This document shows, piece by piece, positions 9,511 through 20,666 of a stretch of DNA of 64,000 nucleotides. The DNA is from Ascarosepion bandense. Lineage: Eukaryota > Mollusca > Cephalopoda > Sepiida > Sepiidae. A program made the translations under genes and the position numbers. Within the stretch, counting starts at the first letter, position 1; every line of letters starts with the position of its first letter. The notes under the pieces are model-generated. The model was not told where the DNA came from. It searched no databases and worked only from the letters and a program-made list of their open reading frames with translations. The stretch covers positions 3,910,001-3,974,000 of the forward strand of contig JBBBDQ010001156.1 in assembly GCA_037127315.1 (NCBI GenBank), written 5' to 3'.

Positions 9511-9824
9511 GAAGTTGTTGCTGCCTGGTTTTCTTCATCCTTTTCTATTTTTATTTTTTCAGAGACGGTTTAACTCAACTTATTTTACGCATTATTTTGG
9601 CTTCTTCTTCTATAGTTGACCCCTTCTTTTCCTTACTGACCTTTTTCTCTTCTCTACACTCACTTATTCTCCTCCATTAATTCATTAATTTTTCTTCCTA
9701 TCTTTTCCTCTTCTTTTTTTTTCTTGTGCTTGTTGCCTCCACGTTATCTATCTGTTTCAAACATCTTTAAACTTATCCAATCAAATCCTTTCCAGTTTTT
9801 CTTCTTCTGATTTTACATCAATCT

Positions 9825-10453
9825 TGCACATTTACAAATCAACCATCCGTCCGTGCATGGAACACTGCTGACCATATATGGTCAGGCCCTCCCGCTTTTT
9901 ATATCAGTGTTCACGATAGGCTCCAAAGGGGAATCAGTAATGTGATAGGTCCCGACTTGGCAGCTTGACTCCAGCCACTTTCTCAGCAGCGGGATGTGGC
10001 TTCCCTCTGTCTCTTCTATAAATATTTTAATGGCTTCTGCTCCAACGAACTTAATTCACTGGTGCCCCTGCCACATGAGTTTACTGGCTGGCAGACTGGC
10101 AACTGAGTCCCATTCACAGTTAGATCAACCAAATGCAGCCGACGATTCTACTCCTTCAGCTTCTTTTCTCGCACTTCCCGTCTGTGGAACTCTCTTCCAT
10201 ATTCTTGCTTTCCTAACGGCTACAACCTCCAGGAATTTAAATGCAATGTCAATACCCATCTCTTAACAACTTGATTCTAGTTCTTTCTACATCAACATGT
10301 ATATCTTTTCATTTGCAACTGTCATCACGCCTGTATTCCCATCCTTCTCTTGCTCCTTTCTCTGGCACACCCTGTAACTGTTTCGTTTTCTCTTTACTCT
10401 CCTCCTATCTAATATTATCGACTTGCTTGGGGTGAAACGATTAAAAAAAAGAT
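9825..10453 (+). pseudogene. LINE family A fragment
   Basis: 5'-truncated and frameshifted. Readable pieces match TIRPCMEH, LSQQRDVASLCLFYKYF and SRTSRLWNSLP, with several shifts. The tail GCTTGGGGTGAAACGATT plus poly-A marks the 3' end. It lies inside the pyrimidine-rich tract. Confidence 0.8.
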
Positions 10454-10974
10454 TTCGCTGTCTCATTTTTGGAAAGTTTCTTCTTTTTCTCTAGACATGA
10501 CATCATTCAGATTTTTTATGTTCTCTTTACGTTTTCTTTTTCTTCTTGCTGCTTTTTTAAAAATATTCCTGTATACATTCGTATTATTTATCTCCCCTTC
10601 TTTCTTCTGCGCCATCTGTTGGTTGTTGTTCTTCTTCTCGCCATCTTGATTTTAACCATCTTTTTCTCGTTTTCTTCTGACATGGCTTCGTTCACATTAT
10701 TTATTAATGTTTTCTTCACTTCTTTTCTTCCTCATCTTCTTCTTCCTGCCGCTACATTGTTCTTCAAACTTTGTTTTTCTTCAGATATCACTGCCTTCGC
10801 TCCTATTGTTTAGCCCCTTTTCTCTTCTTTCTTCTTTTTCATCTTCGTCTTTTTCTTTTTTTACTACTTCACACCGTCCCATTTTTTAACTTGCTTCTTT
10901 TTCCTTCGGACATGGCTTCATTCACATGACTTATTTATGTTCTTTTCACTTCTTTCTTTTTCTTCTTCTTGCTG
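10454..10974 (+). repeat. Degenerate pyrimidine-rich minisatellite
   Basis: Diverged units with GACATGGCTTCNTTCAC (10678, 10909) continue the 8.4-9.5 kb array beyond the LINE insertion. Confidence 0.65.
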
Positions 10975-11290
10975 AGGATGTGCGTTGTGGTGCAGTGGAT
11001 GTCGACTCGGATCGACAAATCGGGGAGCCAAGTTCGAATTCTAGTTGAATTCCTTCATTTACTTACGACCAAATACCCTTGGAAAAGGTATTAATCCGTC
11101 TCTTCCCTTTAGTTATGGGTTAAATAACAGAACAGATTGGGTTCTATAGCCTTGGTTAGCAACCAGTCTACCGCAAAAAGCAATGGCAACCTACTGCAGG
11201 ATAATCTTCTGCCCAGTTAATCATGTCTCTTTCGAGACATGATTGCCCAAAGCGTGTATCACGTATGGCTCTTAACTGACGGACTGATTT
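10975..11290 (+). mobile_element. tRNA-derived SINE
   Basis: Full-length copy of the commonest SINE here. tRNA-like head with A box TGGTGCAGTGG and B box GTTCGAATTC, a body with GGTATTAATCCGTCTC, TTATGGGTTAAATAACAG and CTACCGCA-AAAGCAATGGCAA, and a 3' hairpin CATGTCTC-TTTC-GAGACATG before GTATCACGTATGGC and GACTGA-type repeats. No coding capacity; transcribed by Pol III if active. Confidence 0.9.
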
Positions 11291-11504
11291 CTTGCTGATG
11301 ATTTTTTTAGACTGTCATCTTTTTTTTTTTAGATATGCCTGCCTTAATTCACGTTATTTATCTTCTCTTCATTTCTTCTTTTTCTTCCTCACCATTCATT
11401 TGCTGCTGCCTAGTTTTCTTCATTTTCTATAGCTGCTCCCTTCTTTTCTATGCTGTTCTTTTCTTTTTTACACTCATTCTTTCTTCTTTATCTATTCATT
11501 CCTT

Positions 11505-11505
11505 C

Positions 11506-11536
<31 letters not shown>

Positions 11537-11790
11537 CTTCTTCTTCTTCCTTCCTTCCTCCTTCCTTCTTCTTCTTCTTCTTCCTTCTTCTTCTTCCTTC
11601 TTCTTCTTCTTCCTCTTCTTCCTTCTTCTTCTTCTTCTTCTTCTTCTTCCTTCTTCTTCTTCTTCTTCTTCTTCTTCCTTCTTCTTCTTCCTCTTCTTCT
11701 TCTTCTTCCTCTTCTTCCTCTTCTTCTTCCTCTTCTTCTTCTTCTTCTTCCTCTTCTTCCTCTTCTTCCTCTTCTTCTTCTCGTTTGGCT
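11505..11790 (+). repeat. (TTC)n/(TCC)n array
   Basis: About 285 bp of TTC triplets with periodic CCTTC interruptions. The long serine/leucine/phenylalanine frames here are artefacts of the repeat. Confidence 0.95.
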
Positions 11791-12058
11791 ACATTACTCT
11801 CTCTTTTTACACCCTTTCTTTTTCGTTTTTTATTTCTTCAGTTGTCCCTTGTCTTTACTCTTTCGACGCGGCTTTCTTTTTTCTCTTCCTTATTTTTAAT
11901 GCACTTCTATTCGCATCCCTTTTCGTTATATCTTCTTTATTCAGTTCAGTTCATCGCTATAAATCACGCCAGGCACAATAATGAATTGAAAGAGTAAATA
12001 AATGTAGATCGATGCGTTTTATATCCTCTATGAATTTTCTATCTATTATCATAAATAT

Positions 12059-12100
<42 letters not shown>

Positions 12101-12103
<3 letters not shown>

Positions 12104-12275
12104 CATAGTACACTTGGTATGTAATCCGGGTAAATTTCAAAAAAGAAGAGTAAACTCAGTGTTAAATTCATTTATTTAACAGAGTAATATTTTATAAAGG
12201 ATTTACGATTATTACCTTGGATAATACATATTTCACCGCTTTGATGTTCTTAACGCGTCTCGTCAGATCTAAATT
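12101..12275 (-). repeat. Terminal-repeat-like unit with hammerhead-like core
   Basis: On the minus strand: CTGACGA, a possible ACGC/GCGGT hairpin, GAAA (core 12231-12266), then a stretch with TATGTATTATCC and TAATAATCGTAAATCC, ending at (TA)n. A related unit sits on the plus strand at 48268-48342. Resembles Penelope terminal repeats; no coding nearby. Confidence 0.5.
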
Positions 12276-12336
12276 CATTTATTAAATTTAAATGTATACG
12301 CATATATATAAATATTTTTCAGACCTTAAAAAAGTT

Positions 12337-12600
12337 ATTAGTGTAATATAACAGAGCTATTAAGTATATATTAATAAATATACATTTTATCCTACGTCTA
12401 TAGCATGACTCTTGTATATATATATATATATATACCTGATGATAGGTGTTAATAGAACAGTGCTCAGTGTAATATAACAGAGCTATTAAGTATATATTAA
12501 TAAATATAATAAATATATTAAGTATATATTAATAAATATACATATTATCCTACGTCTATAGCACGACTCGGAGTTTCATATATTATGCAATCATCAGGTG
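12337..12600 (-). repeat. Direct duplication with hammerhead-like core
   Basis: Two direct copies of a unit containing GTGTAATATAACAGAGC and TATCCTACGTCTATAGCA. On the minus strand the second begins CTGATGA - 13 nt - GAAAC (core 12574-12597). Stem II is weak, so the ribozyme reading is tentative. Confidence 0.5.
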
Positions 12601-13393
12601 CATATTAAGAACTGACCTGTCCTGGATTTGAATGACTTATTTTAGTGATGTTACGGTAGTTATTTGTTATGGATGATATTTTTTTCATTTTATAATTTGA
12701 TTTAAATAAAAAGCATTTTTTTGTTATTTAAATTTATTTATTTAAACTAGATTTAATAGGAATAGATTTTCTTATCACCGCTTAGATGTGGCACAAGGTC
12801 GAAAGTATAGAGCACCTAGTGGGGATAGAATTCACTAATCAGTTGTAACAAACTCTAGCGTCACAGACTTGGTAACTATTACACCACGTCGAGGTACTCA
12901 AATTGATTTAATAGGAGAATAATTTTTTATTTAAATTTGATTTAATAGAAGAACATTTTTAGGGCATAGTATATACAGTTTGTGCACATATATCAAGGAG
13001 CCTTACTTGTTTTAGCTTAGGGAGAAAAGAAAATAGTATTAATAACAATATTAAAATGGTCTATATAGAAAAAACCTATATTAATCCGGGTCAATGTATT
13101 TGAGCAGATATTTATTTCTCTCTTTGCATGTAACCATCAATTCGCTTCTTTTTCTTTAGTAAATTAGTGCTGTTTAAGTGTTTTAAGATAACTAGTTTTT
13201 CTAAGATAACTAGTTTTTCGAAAACATATAAATTACATCTATTTCATTTTCCATTATAACATTCGGTTTTCGCGATGATATTATCGTAAATTTATATATT
13301 TTCATTATTGTATTGACAGGAAATTCCTATGTACTCACATATGGGTGCCTATGTATGAGACAAAGAAAAAAGAGAGATGGGGAGAGCTAACAA

Positions 13394-13396
<3 letters not shown>
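12601..13396. other. AT-rich spacer with possible tRNA-like SINE remnant
   Basis: Around 12785-12900 the minus strand reads CGTGGTGTAATAGTTACC and ends CTTGTGCCACA, similar to 19735-19830. Otherwise nothing recognised. Confidence 0.4.

Positions 13397-13445
<49 letters not shown>
13397..13445. repeat. (TA)n microsatellite
   Basis: Uninterrupted TA run at a retrozyme 3' end. Comparable (TA)n runs lie near 12061, 14762, 15091, 17697, 21000, 22356, 26824, 36349, 40896, 45456, 48341 and 52692. Confidence 0.95.
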
Positions 13446-13451
<6 letters not shown>

Positions 13452-13690
13452 TCATCCACATACAAGGCTGTTTTGCTGTATCACAGCTCATCAGTGTACC
13501 TAGACATATCCACTTCCTTCTGGCCAAGATCGAATCTCGACCGATTTGATGTCAGTCGAAGTCGCTACCCCCGTAAGCCATAGGCGAATGGAACCAAAGA
13601 AGGGAAATTTTAACATGTTGTATATAAGCAGTGTATACACACGCCAGTTACCGAAAGAACTCAATTAATTTCTGAAGAGTCGCAGAAGTG
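13446..13690 (-). mobile_element. Retrozyme-like element, divergent subfamily
   Basis: Minus-strand single monomer. The 3' end has CTGATGA, perfect stem II GCTGTGATACAGC, then AAAA in place of GAAA and a different stem III (ACAG-CC-TTGT) before ATGTGGATGAC. The tRNA-like part reads TAAGCCATAGG and TCGAGATTCGATC in altered form. The lost G of GAAA predicts no cleavage. It shares the stem III type with 45165-45460, defining a second subfamily. Confidence 0.75.
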
Positions 13691-13710
13691 GAATATATAT
13701 ATATATATAT

Positions 13711-13856
13711 ACCTAAATGAATAAGAACGAATAAAATAATTGCAAAGTTCAAAATCTTAACTTAAAACAGTGCCCAGTATAAAAAAGAGCAATGAATATT
13801 AATCATTAATTATTACATTAGAACATTTGAAAAACTAAGAAATTACTACCACATAA

Positions 13857-13918
<62 letters not shown>

Positions 13919-14244
13919 TTAAGAACATGTACTACAAACTACTATAAAACTGTACATTTTGTTTCGACATTGAAAAAATAATGTTTCATCATGTCGTTAA
14001 TACTGATGCGAATAAACCATTTGTTAATTGTTTATTACCATCCTTATTAACAACCTAATAAGACATTGTTTTTTCAATGTCGATACAAAATGTACAATTT
14101 TGTAGTGCTGTGTAATTTGTACATGTTCTGAAGAAATAATTAATAATAAATATTCATTGCTCTATTTCTATATTGAGTACTGTTTTAAGTTAATGTTTTG
14201 AACGTTGAAATTATTTTATTCGTTCATTATTCATTTGGATATAT
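13711..14244. repeat. Inverted-repeat element (Penelope-type terminal repeats, no ORF)
   Basis: Left arm 13711-13984 (with a (TA)n/(ATT)n insertion at about 13861-13918) pairs with right arm 14064-14244. Matching words include CATTGCTCT, ACTGTTTTAAGTTAA, ATTATTTTATTCGTTC, GTACA-TTTTGT and a TCGAAAC/TCGATAC block. The spacer is only ~80 bp. Left boundary is (TA)n; right boundary abuts a mariner fragment. Confidence 0.65.
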
Positions 14245-14245
14245 G

Positions 14246-14700
14246 CAAACATCAACCCGAAAAGTTATGGCCTCGGTATTTTTGTTCATCGATTGTTTTG
14301 AGAAAAGAAGAATCATCAATAGCGATTATTATGTAGCATTTTTAGTGCGTTTGAAGGAAGGAATCGCTCAAAAACGGCCACAAATGAAGAAGAAAAAGCG
14401 ATCTTTCACCAAGATAATGCACCGTGTTCCAAGTCGATTGCAAACTACATTAATTACACTTCAAATTGTTTCTGCATTCAACCTATTCTCCGAATCTGGC
14501 CCCAAACGACTACTAGGTGTTTGCAGACCTCAAAAGAATGCTACAGGGGCAGAGATTTTGCTTCAATGAAGTAGTGATATTGAAAACAGCGGCTTAGTTT
14601 GAGGCCAAAGACAATCGTGCTACAAAAAAGGCATCGAATTTTTAGAGAAGCGTTGGAATCAGTTTATAACACTTGAAGGAGACTATGTTGATAAATAAAG
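14246..14700 (+). pseudogene. mariner transposase, C-terminal half (broken)
   Basis: Reads KVMASVF, FIDCFEKRRIINSDYY, VRLKEGIAQKRPQMKKKK, then after a shift FHQDNAPC, PNLAPNDY, VFADLKRMLQGQRF and finally FLEKRWNQFITLEGDYVDK with a stop near 14697. These are the second and third catalytic regions and C-terminus of a Tc1/mariner-superfamily mariner. The residue expected to be the last catalytic aspartate (SPDLAPSDY in intact relatives) reads N. Same family as the longer remnant at 40938-41771. Inactive. Confidence 0.88.
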
Positions 14701-14760
14701 TCGAATTTTGCCTAAAAAGTTGTTGCTTTATTAGTTAGGCACGGAATTTATTGAGTTATG

Positions 14761-14761
<1 letters not shown>

Positions 14762-14845
<84 letters not shown>

Positions 14846-14848
14846 GAG
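14762..14848. repeat. (TA)n-(GA)n compound microsatellite
   Basis: TA run followed by GA run, just downstream of the mariner fragment. Confidence 0.95.
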
Positions 14849-15086
14849 GCATATACTCATACATATCTCAAATCCTATATAAGTATAAAATCAATTATAT
14901 GTGCGTGTGTGTGTCACAAATCACACATATATATATAAGATTATGTACATGTATGCTTCACTACAAATCATATGTATATATATAGTTTCTGAAAGGATTT
15001 TTCTGTTGCTGAGGTGATGTGTTATCCCCCGTGGGGATCTTCATATCGAAATGGCCATTCCACATCATTGAATTAATCCTTTTTTA

Positions 15087-15137
<51 letters not shown>

Positions 15138-15141
<4 letters not shown>

Positions 15142-15547
15142 CAGTATATATGTAGCACGGCGTTGCTCGGGTGTAATGAAAGCTTTAAAACTAATCCATG
15201 GTTCTGGAGCTCAGACCCTTTGGACGTTGGCACGAAAGACTAAAAAGCAATAGTTGTTTTCAGTTAAAGCGAAACTGTAGACTGAAAGAAAAATGAATGG
15301 ATGTAAGTCAAATTTTGATTTCCTGCTATCGATATCAAATGTCGTTTCTTATGTCTCTGAGTTTATCAAATTTGATTAAAATCGGACCACTCCTACTATA
15401 ACCCGATTTTTTCGATTATCGATTTTCGATATTTATCGGGGGATACCTCGACACAAAACCTAGCTAAGAAGACTCGCAGACGCTTATAGTACAACTGTAA
15501 ATTTTCAAGAAAATCGGTTCAGCCATTTCGAAGTCTATAGGTAACGG

Positions 15548-15582
<35 letters not shown>

Positions 15583-15612
15583 CTCACACACACAAAGTTT
15601 CATTTATAAACA

Positions 15613-15619
<7 letters not shown>
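15138..15619 (-). mobile_element. Non-autonomous Helitron (short form)
   Basis: Minus-strand copy. The 5' part carries the CTGAACCGATTTTCTTGAAA block and CGATAAATATCGAAAATCG. The 3' end has a CCCGAGCAACGCCG-type hairpin about 10 nt before a CTAG-like end (here CTAA). An internal segment is missing compared with 61613-62334. No Rep/helicase. (TA)n flanks both ends. Confidence 0.8.
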
Positions 15620-15645
<26 letters not shown>

Positions 15646-15650
<5 letters not shown>

Positions 15651-15692
15651 CATCTGCAGACAGATCTGTTTCGCTGTATCACAGCTCATCAA
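15646..15692 (-). mobile_element. Retrozyme 3' fragment
   Basis: A 47-bp tail: TTGATGAGCTGTGATACAGC, GAAACAGATCTGTC and GCAGATGAC. The first core base is C-to-T, disabling the hammerhead. It shares the (TA)n tract with the Helitron next to it. Confidence 0.75.
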
Positions 15693-16054
15693 CTGTGCAT
15701 TTAGCTAGGAATCACACTTTTATAAAATTTTTATTAAAGAATACTTACAAGATATTGCGATTAAGTATTCTTCTTTTGTTGTTTTCTTTTATTGATATAA
15801 ACTGTCTCAAAATTGTTTAAATGTTTCGTATATCCGAGCGCCTTTGGTTGTTTTTTAAAGCATTAAAATATGATTTAAATTTGAATTGTACATATGAATT
15901 TTTTTTTTATGTATCTCGTGTTATAGAAATGCATTTTTTATTTTCCAAATACAGTACGCACATTTAGGCTGTATTCATTGCTGTTTATACTGGAATTTGT
16001 CTTTTTGTTTTTCATTGTGGGTGTATCCATTACTTCTAGTTTTAATTTGACATT

Positions 16055-16290
16055 TTTTTTAATCATATCACCCCGAGCAAGGCGGTAACGCCACTGATGT
16101 GCAGGGGGCTACGTAACAGTGACAAGATTGGAAAAGAGAAAGCCGGAAAACACATCCTAAACAGGGAACAAGGGATGAGCTTCTACACCTGTTCAATAGA
16201 CGAGGGTGGAGTGTGAACCGGGCGATAGTTTAGTCTATCTACTCCAATTAGTCTATCTACTCTAATTAATCTATCTACTCCAAGATGAAG
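16055..16290 (-). mobile_element. LINE-tailed short retroelement
   Basis: Minus-strand copy: poly-T, ATCATATCACCCCGAGCAAG and, at its 5' end, GGAGTGTGAACC followed by repeated TCTATCTACTCCAATT. Confidence 0.75.
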
Positions 16291-16302
16291 TTATTTTACA
16301 TT

Positions 16303-16325
<23 letters not shown>

Positions 16326-16373
<48 letters not shown>
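16326..16373. repeat. (TG)n microsatellite
   Basis: 48-bp TG run between TA runs. Confidence 0.95.
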
Positions 16374-16376
<3 letters not shown>

Positions 16377-16393
16377 GCCATATATATATATAT

Positions 16394-17392
16394 TGCAACA
16401 AGTTCTGGAACTTGTAGGTTTTTTACCTGCTGTTCATGCATTTACTTTTATAAAGTAGACCATTATATTGTAATGGTTGTTACAATGGTTTATAAATTCA
16501 TAGTATCAATACACGAAAATTTTCGCCTTTCGAAGCTGCTTTACGTGCTTCTCATCGGGTGACAAAGTTGGAATGAAAATTAAATGGTGAAAACAGACTA
16601 GATCTTGCAACTCACTTAACGACATCTGTCATTTATGTTTAAGTGAAAAGCTATACATTCTAAAGTACCCCACCAGTAGCGAACTATTAAATCGTAGAGA
16701 CGAACTCGCAGTATTATGCAAACATCGTAAATATTTGTCGTTAAAATTTAAATAAAACTAAAAAAAACACCCCATCTACACAACCACCCCAAAAATGCAA
16801 TAAATACACATAATCAACCCTCTAAATAAATAGAACAAAAAATGTAAAAATAAAAGAAAATAAATCCCACACCACGCCAACAATAATTTCATTTACCTGT
16901 AAATAGTAGTAAAATAAAATCAATCAGCACTGCATAAAAAACAAAAAAACAAAAATAAACATATATTCCAATAAAAAATACCTAAACTAAACGAAAAAGC
17001 GACCTGCCCAAAACTAAGCTACCCCACACCCCTTCTCTTTACCCAATAGGAGCATCAATAGAACCACGAACAGACAAGAGGACCATTCTAAAATTCCCTA
17101 CACCCCATAAATTTACATCCCTCTCATTAACAGCAACGCCACTTCCACCAAATCCAGATAAAATAAAAAGGAATCCGTCTTAAACTAAGCCACCTCTCCT
17201 AACCCATATCTCTATGACTACAATACGACCAACAGAATCAGAATAAGCTCCCAACCCCACTTTCACTTAAACATCATATCACCTCAAATAAACCGTTTTA
17301 ACCATTTAATTTTCAATTTAAATTTGTCACCCGATGAGAAGCATGGAAATTTTTGTGTAGTGATTTATAAACCATTGTAACAACTATTACAC
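16394..17392. repeat. Inverted-repeat element with A/C-rich interior
   Basis: Left arm 16394-16570 (minus) and right arm 17321-17392 (plus, shorter) share TTTGTCACCCGATGAGAAGC, a TTTTCGTGTA/TTTTTGTGTA block and TAAACCATTGTAACAAC. The ~750-bp interior is A/C-rich on the plus strand with very few G and no coding. A single arm with a similar A/C-rich stretch recurs at 53700-54372. The arms carry a degenerate CCGATGA - hairpin (GAAGC/GCTTC) - GAAA signature. Confidence 0.65.
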
Positions 17393-17520
17393 TATATATA
17401 TATATATATATATAATCTCTCTCTCTTATGTAGGTTTCATTCACAAGGTATTATCATTAATTTTTTTATATAATTTTTCGTGTGATCTTATGGATTTTTT
17501 TTCTTTTCACAAGTCAAATT

Positions 17521-17697
17521 AAATAAGAATTGTCCATTTTTTTTTGTTTTTCTGGGTTCCTTCGGCTGTATTTTTTGCTATTATCAAGGGTGAATTTTGT
17601 TTTATATGTAATAGATATTAAGTGCAAGATTTTTGTTTTTTCTGTTTTTTTTTCAATGATAATAACTTTTCTGTGATTTTCAATGAGACCTGCATGC

Positions 17698-17742
<45 letters not shown>
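17521..17742. repeat. Poly-T-rich stretch and (TA)n
   Basis: AT-rich DNA ending in TA runs at 17697-17742. Nothing else recognised. Confidence 0.7.
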
Positions 17743-17743
<1 letters not shown>

Positions 17744-17849
17744 CTGCATAAATATATAATATATCATGCATTATATGTCACACTCTGCATTAATCACTAA
17801 ATTCATTTTATATGTTCCATATATTGTTTAACATTTTATCAAAACTACC

Positions 17850-18160
17850 ATATGAACACGGGTGTCCATCAAGGCTTCATTCTAGGTCCTACGCTTTTTC
17901 TGATCTACATTAACGATCTCCCTGATGTTATAAGATCCCAAGTAGGCATGTACGCTGACGACACCACCATTTACTCTCGCCTCGATCAAAAATCTGCTGA
18001 GGTTGACAAAGTGAACCTCGCTGCCGAGCTTGAGAAGTACCTCCGATCTGTGGTGGACTGGGGTAAGAAATAGATCGTAAATTTTAATACTTCCAAAACG
18101 AAGTTGCTATCTATTAACCTTCATAGACAATCGCTCCTACTCCCCCATTAGCATGGAACA
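17850..18160 (+). pseudogene. LINE family A, RT core fragment
   Basis: A 73-residue frame contains [21 protein letters not shown], then [10 protein letters not shown], the YADD catalytic box of reverse transcriptase, followed by SVVDWGKK and a stop where others read W-K. It is the part of ORF2 just upstream of the blocks at 1304-2303. GVHQG stands for the usual GVPQG. Both ends are truncated. Confidence 0.88.
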
Positions 18161-18510
18161 GTAATGTGCAGCTACATGTTACAAGAATGACGTTGCAAAA
18201 ACACACAGACTTAAAAAACAAGACCACATTCTCCAATTTCTCCTGACCTTTCACCCACTGATTATCATTTTTTAAACACGTAAGCAAATTTTTCAATGGT
18301 AAAATTTTAAGTTCAAACCAGAAGTGGAATCAGCTTTCAAAAAATTAGTTGCATCCCAGCCACTAATTTTTATCAACAGTGAATAAATAATCTCGTAGAA
18401 TCGATGGCAAAATGCTCAAGGCTCGTATTTTGACTAATTTGAATATTTGTACAGTTATTTTTTCAAGAATAAAATTATGTTTCTGGAATCGGCGATTATT
18501 TTTGTAACAA

Positions 18511-18530
18511 CCTAATGTGTGTGTGTGTGT

Positions 18531-18562
<32 letters not shown>
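18511..18562. repeat. (TG)n microsatellite
   Basis: TG run with one TA interruption. Confidence 0.95.
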
Positions 18563-18566
<4 letters not shown>

Positions 18567-18639
18567 CGCACGCATTTTTTATTTATTCTTTTTTTGTAAA
18601 CAATGATGTATTTGATAAATTCAGGCAAAGTTATGTAAG

Positions 18640-19372
18640 GGAGATAAAACGACCAAAAGAGATTTAAGTGGAACGACTATACAAAATCCGCAGCCAAATC
18701 CTCTGCTAAGAAGGTCTGGAACAATCCTACACATATACAAATCTACCATCCGCCCATGCATTGAATACTGCTGCCATATCTCGTCGGGTGCTCCTAGTAT
18801 CCACCTAGGTGTCCTTGACAAAATCCAACAGAGAATCTGTAATGTGATCGATCCCGTCTTGGCAGTTAGGATACAGTTGCTTTCTCACCGACGCAGTGTG
18901 GCTTCCCTGTCTCTTCTACAAATATTTTCCCGGCTTCTACTCCGATGAACTTAGCTCACTGGCACTATGAATTTACTCGAGCCACAAGATTAGGAACTAG
19001 GTTCCACCCTTTTACTGAAAAAAACAATAATTTGTAAACGCAAATTCTACTTCTACATTTTTTCTCGCACTTCCCGCTAATGTAATTCCCTTCCGCTTAC
19101 TTGCTTTCCCGACAGCTACAATCTTCAAGAATTCAAATGTAAAGTCAGCAGTTATCTCGTGCCTCACTAACTTGCATTCTCTCTCTCTCTCTCGTGGTTC
19201 TTTCTCCGTCCGTCCCACTCTCATCAGTATTCTCATCCTTCTCTTACCCTCTTCCTGATACCCCTTATAACCTGTCACTCTTTCTCATGACTTTCTACCT
19301 ATGTAACCCCCTGCACAACAGTGGTAGTAAAATGCCTTGCTTGGGGTGACACGATTATAAAAAAAAACATTT
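18640..19372 (+). pseudogene. LINE family A fragment
   Basis: Begins near WNDYTKSAAKSSAKKV, then TIRPCIEYCCHIS, VLDKIQQRICNVIDP and HRRSVASL, with frameshifts after. The 3' end is CCTTGCTTGGGGTGACACGATT and poly-A. Its 3' UTR has a short (CT)n run, as in the 1304 copy. Confidence 0.85.
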
Positions 19373-19769
19373 GTGCACGCCATGAAATTCTCTCGTAATA
19401 CACAGGAACAAAACTGACCATAACTGTTCATCTTACTTAAAACATAAAAAAGGGCATAAAACTTTACGACGAAAATACTCCGAGAGCCTGATAGTAACAA
19501 TATCACCAACTATAAATATACGTGAAAAACATTATATTACAACTCTAACCTTTATTGAATTAATTAATAGAAGTGCGTAAGTGAAAATAACAAGTTTGGC
19601 AGGATTTCAAACTCAGTTTGTGGTGAATACAAAAATTAAAAGTAACTCTTCTCTTCAATTTTTACAAATTTTACAATCCAGTATGAAATCTAATTTTTGA
19701 CCAACAGAAAAAGGATTGACCCTCAGTTATGTTTGACACAAGGCCAATCTAATACGCATGATCGAGATC

Positions 19770-19912
19770 CTTATAAGTTCTGCGGTTTCAAACTCGTAGC
19801 AGTTATCTATTACACGACCAACACCCCCAAGTTTACAGCACCAGGTTTTTCCAAGCGATCACCCATCTAGGTAGTGACCAGGCTCGATATTGCTTTACTT
19901 CGGTCATCATGC
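19770..19912 (-). pseudogene. 5S rRNA-like 3' half joined to tRNA-like sequence
   Basis: Minus strand 19912-19829 matches the 5S rRNA 3' half: AGCCTGGTCACTACCTAGATGG, GTGATCGCTTGG and GGTGCTGTAAACTT. About 15 nt further on, TCGTGTAATAGATAACTGC and GAGTTTGAAACC resemble a tRNA-like head. Too diverged for a working gene. Confidence 0.6.
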
Positions 19913-20295
19913 AAGGGAAATAAGTGGAAATGATCGAATCATAGTTACTATGTCATCAAATTCACGAAGCAGATCTTTAATCCCCTAGGCGAATATCCCG
20001 TCGATTATAATTTTTTATTCCACTAGGCGATTATCCCGTCGAAAAACTGAGCTGTACTAATCAAGAACCCGGTGAGATATCCCTAGATATGGTCGGTGGA
20101 ACGAGAGCAATCTACCCAGTTCAAAATTCCATGAAGCTTACAAGGATCGCCAAGCATCTGGTGAGGGCCAGAGAGCATAACTGCTGAAAAAAAAACTGAT
20201 AATAACAACAAAGATGGAGACAATGATTTAGATGTTCTTGGTAAATAAAACGTTTGTTACAAAATTAAAAAAAGAATAAACATTCAACTGGTTTT

Positions 20296-20664
20296 CATGT
20301 GGCTTCCCTGTGTCTCTTCTACAAATATTTTCTGCTCCAAAGATCTCTGGTGACCCCTATATATGAATTTCCCCGATTCACAAGATTAGCAACTAGGTCC
20401 CACCCTTTTACTGTGAAAATAATATAATGTAAACGCAAATTCTACTCCATCAGCTTATTTTCTCGCACTTCCCACCTGTGGAATTCCCTTCCGTTTCTTT
20501 TCCCCGACGACTCCACTCTCATCAGCATTCTCATCCTTCTCTTACACACTTCCTGACACTCCCTATGACCAGTCACTCTTTATCATACCTTTCCTCCTAT
20601 GTAACCCCCTGCGCCCCAATGGCAGTAAACTACCTTGATTGGGGCGATATGATTATAAAAAAAA
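20296..20664 (+). pseudogene. LINE family A 3' fragment
   Basis: Short C-terminal remnant (TRLATRSHPFTVKI, SRTSHLWNSLP-like with shifts) with an internal deletion, ending in the family tail and A-rich run. Confidence 0.75.
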
Positions 20665-20666
20665 TA

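Noticed and set aside
7998..9619. Long Leu/Phe/Ser-rich open frames
   Set aside because: They come from (TTC)n and T-rich tandem repeats lacking stops; no domain, and units vary in length without keeping frame.
11335..11997. 220-residue poly-serine frame
   Set aside because: Translation of a (TTC)n/(TCC)n microsatellite.
14198..14569. A 123-residue intact gene
   Set aside because: The first part reads through an inverted-repeat arm and the rest is a mariner fragment that leaves frame after PQMKKKK.
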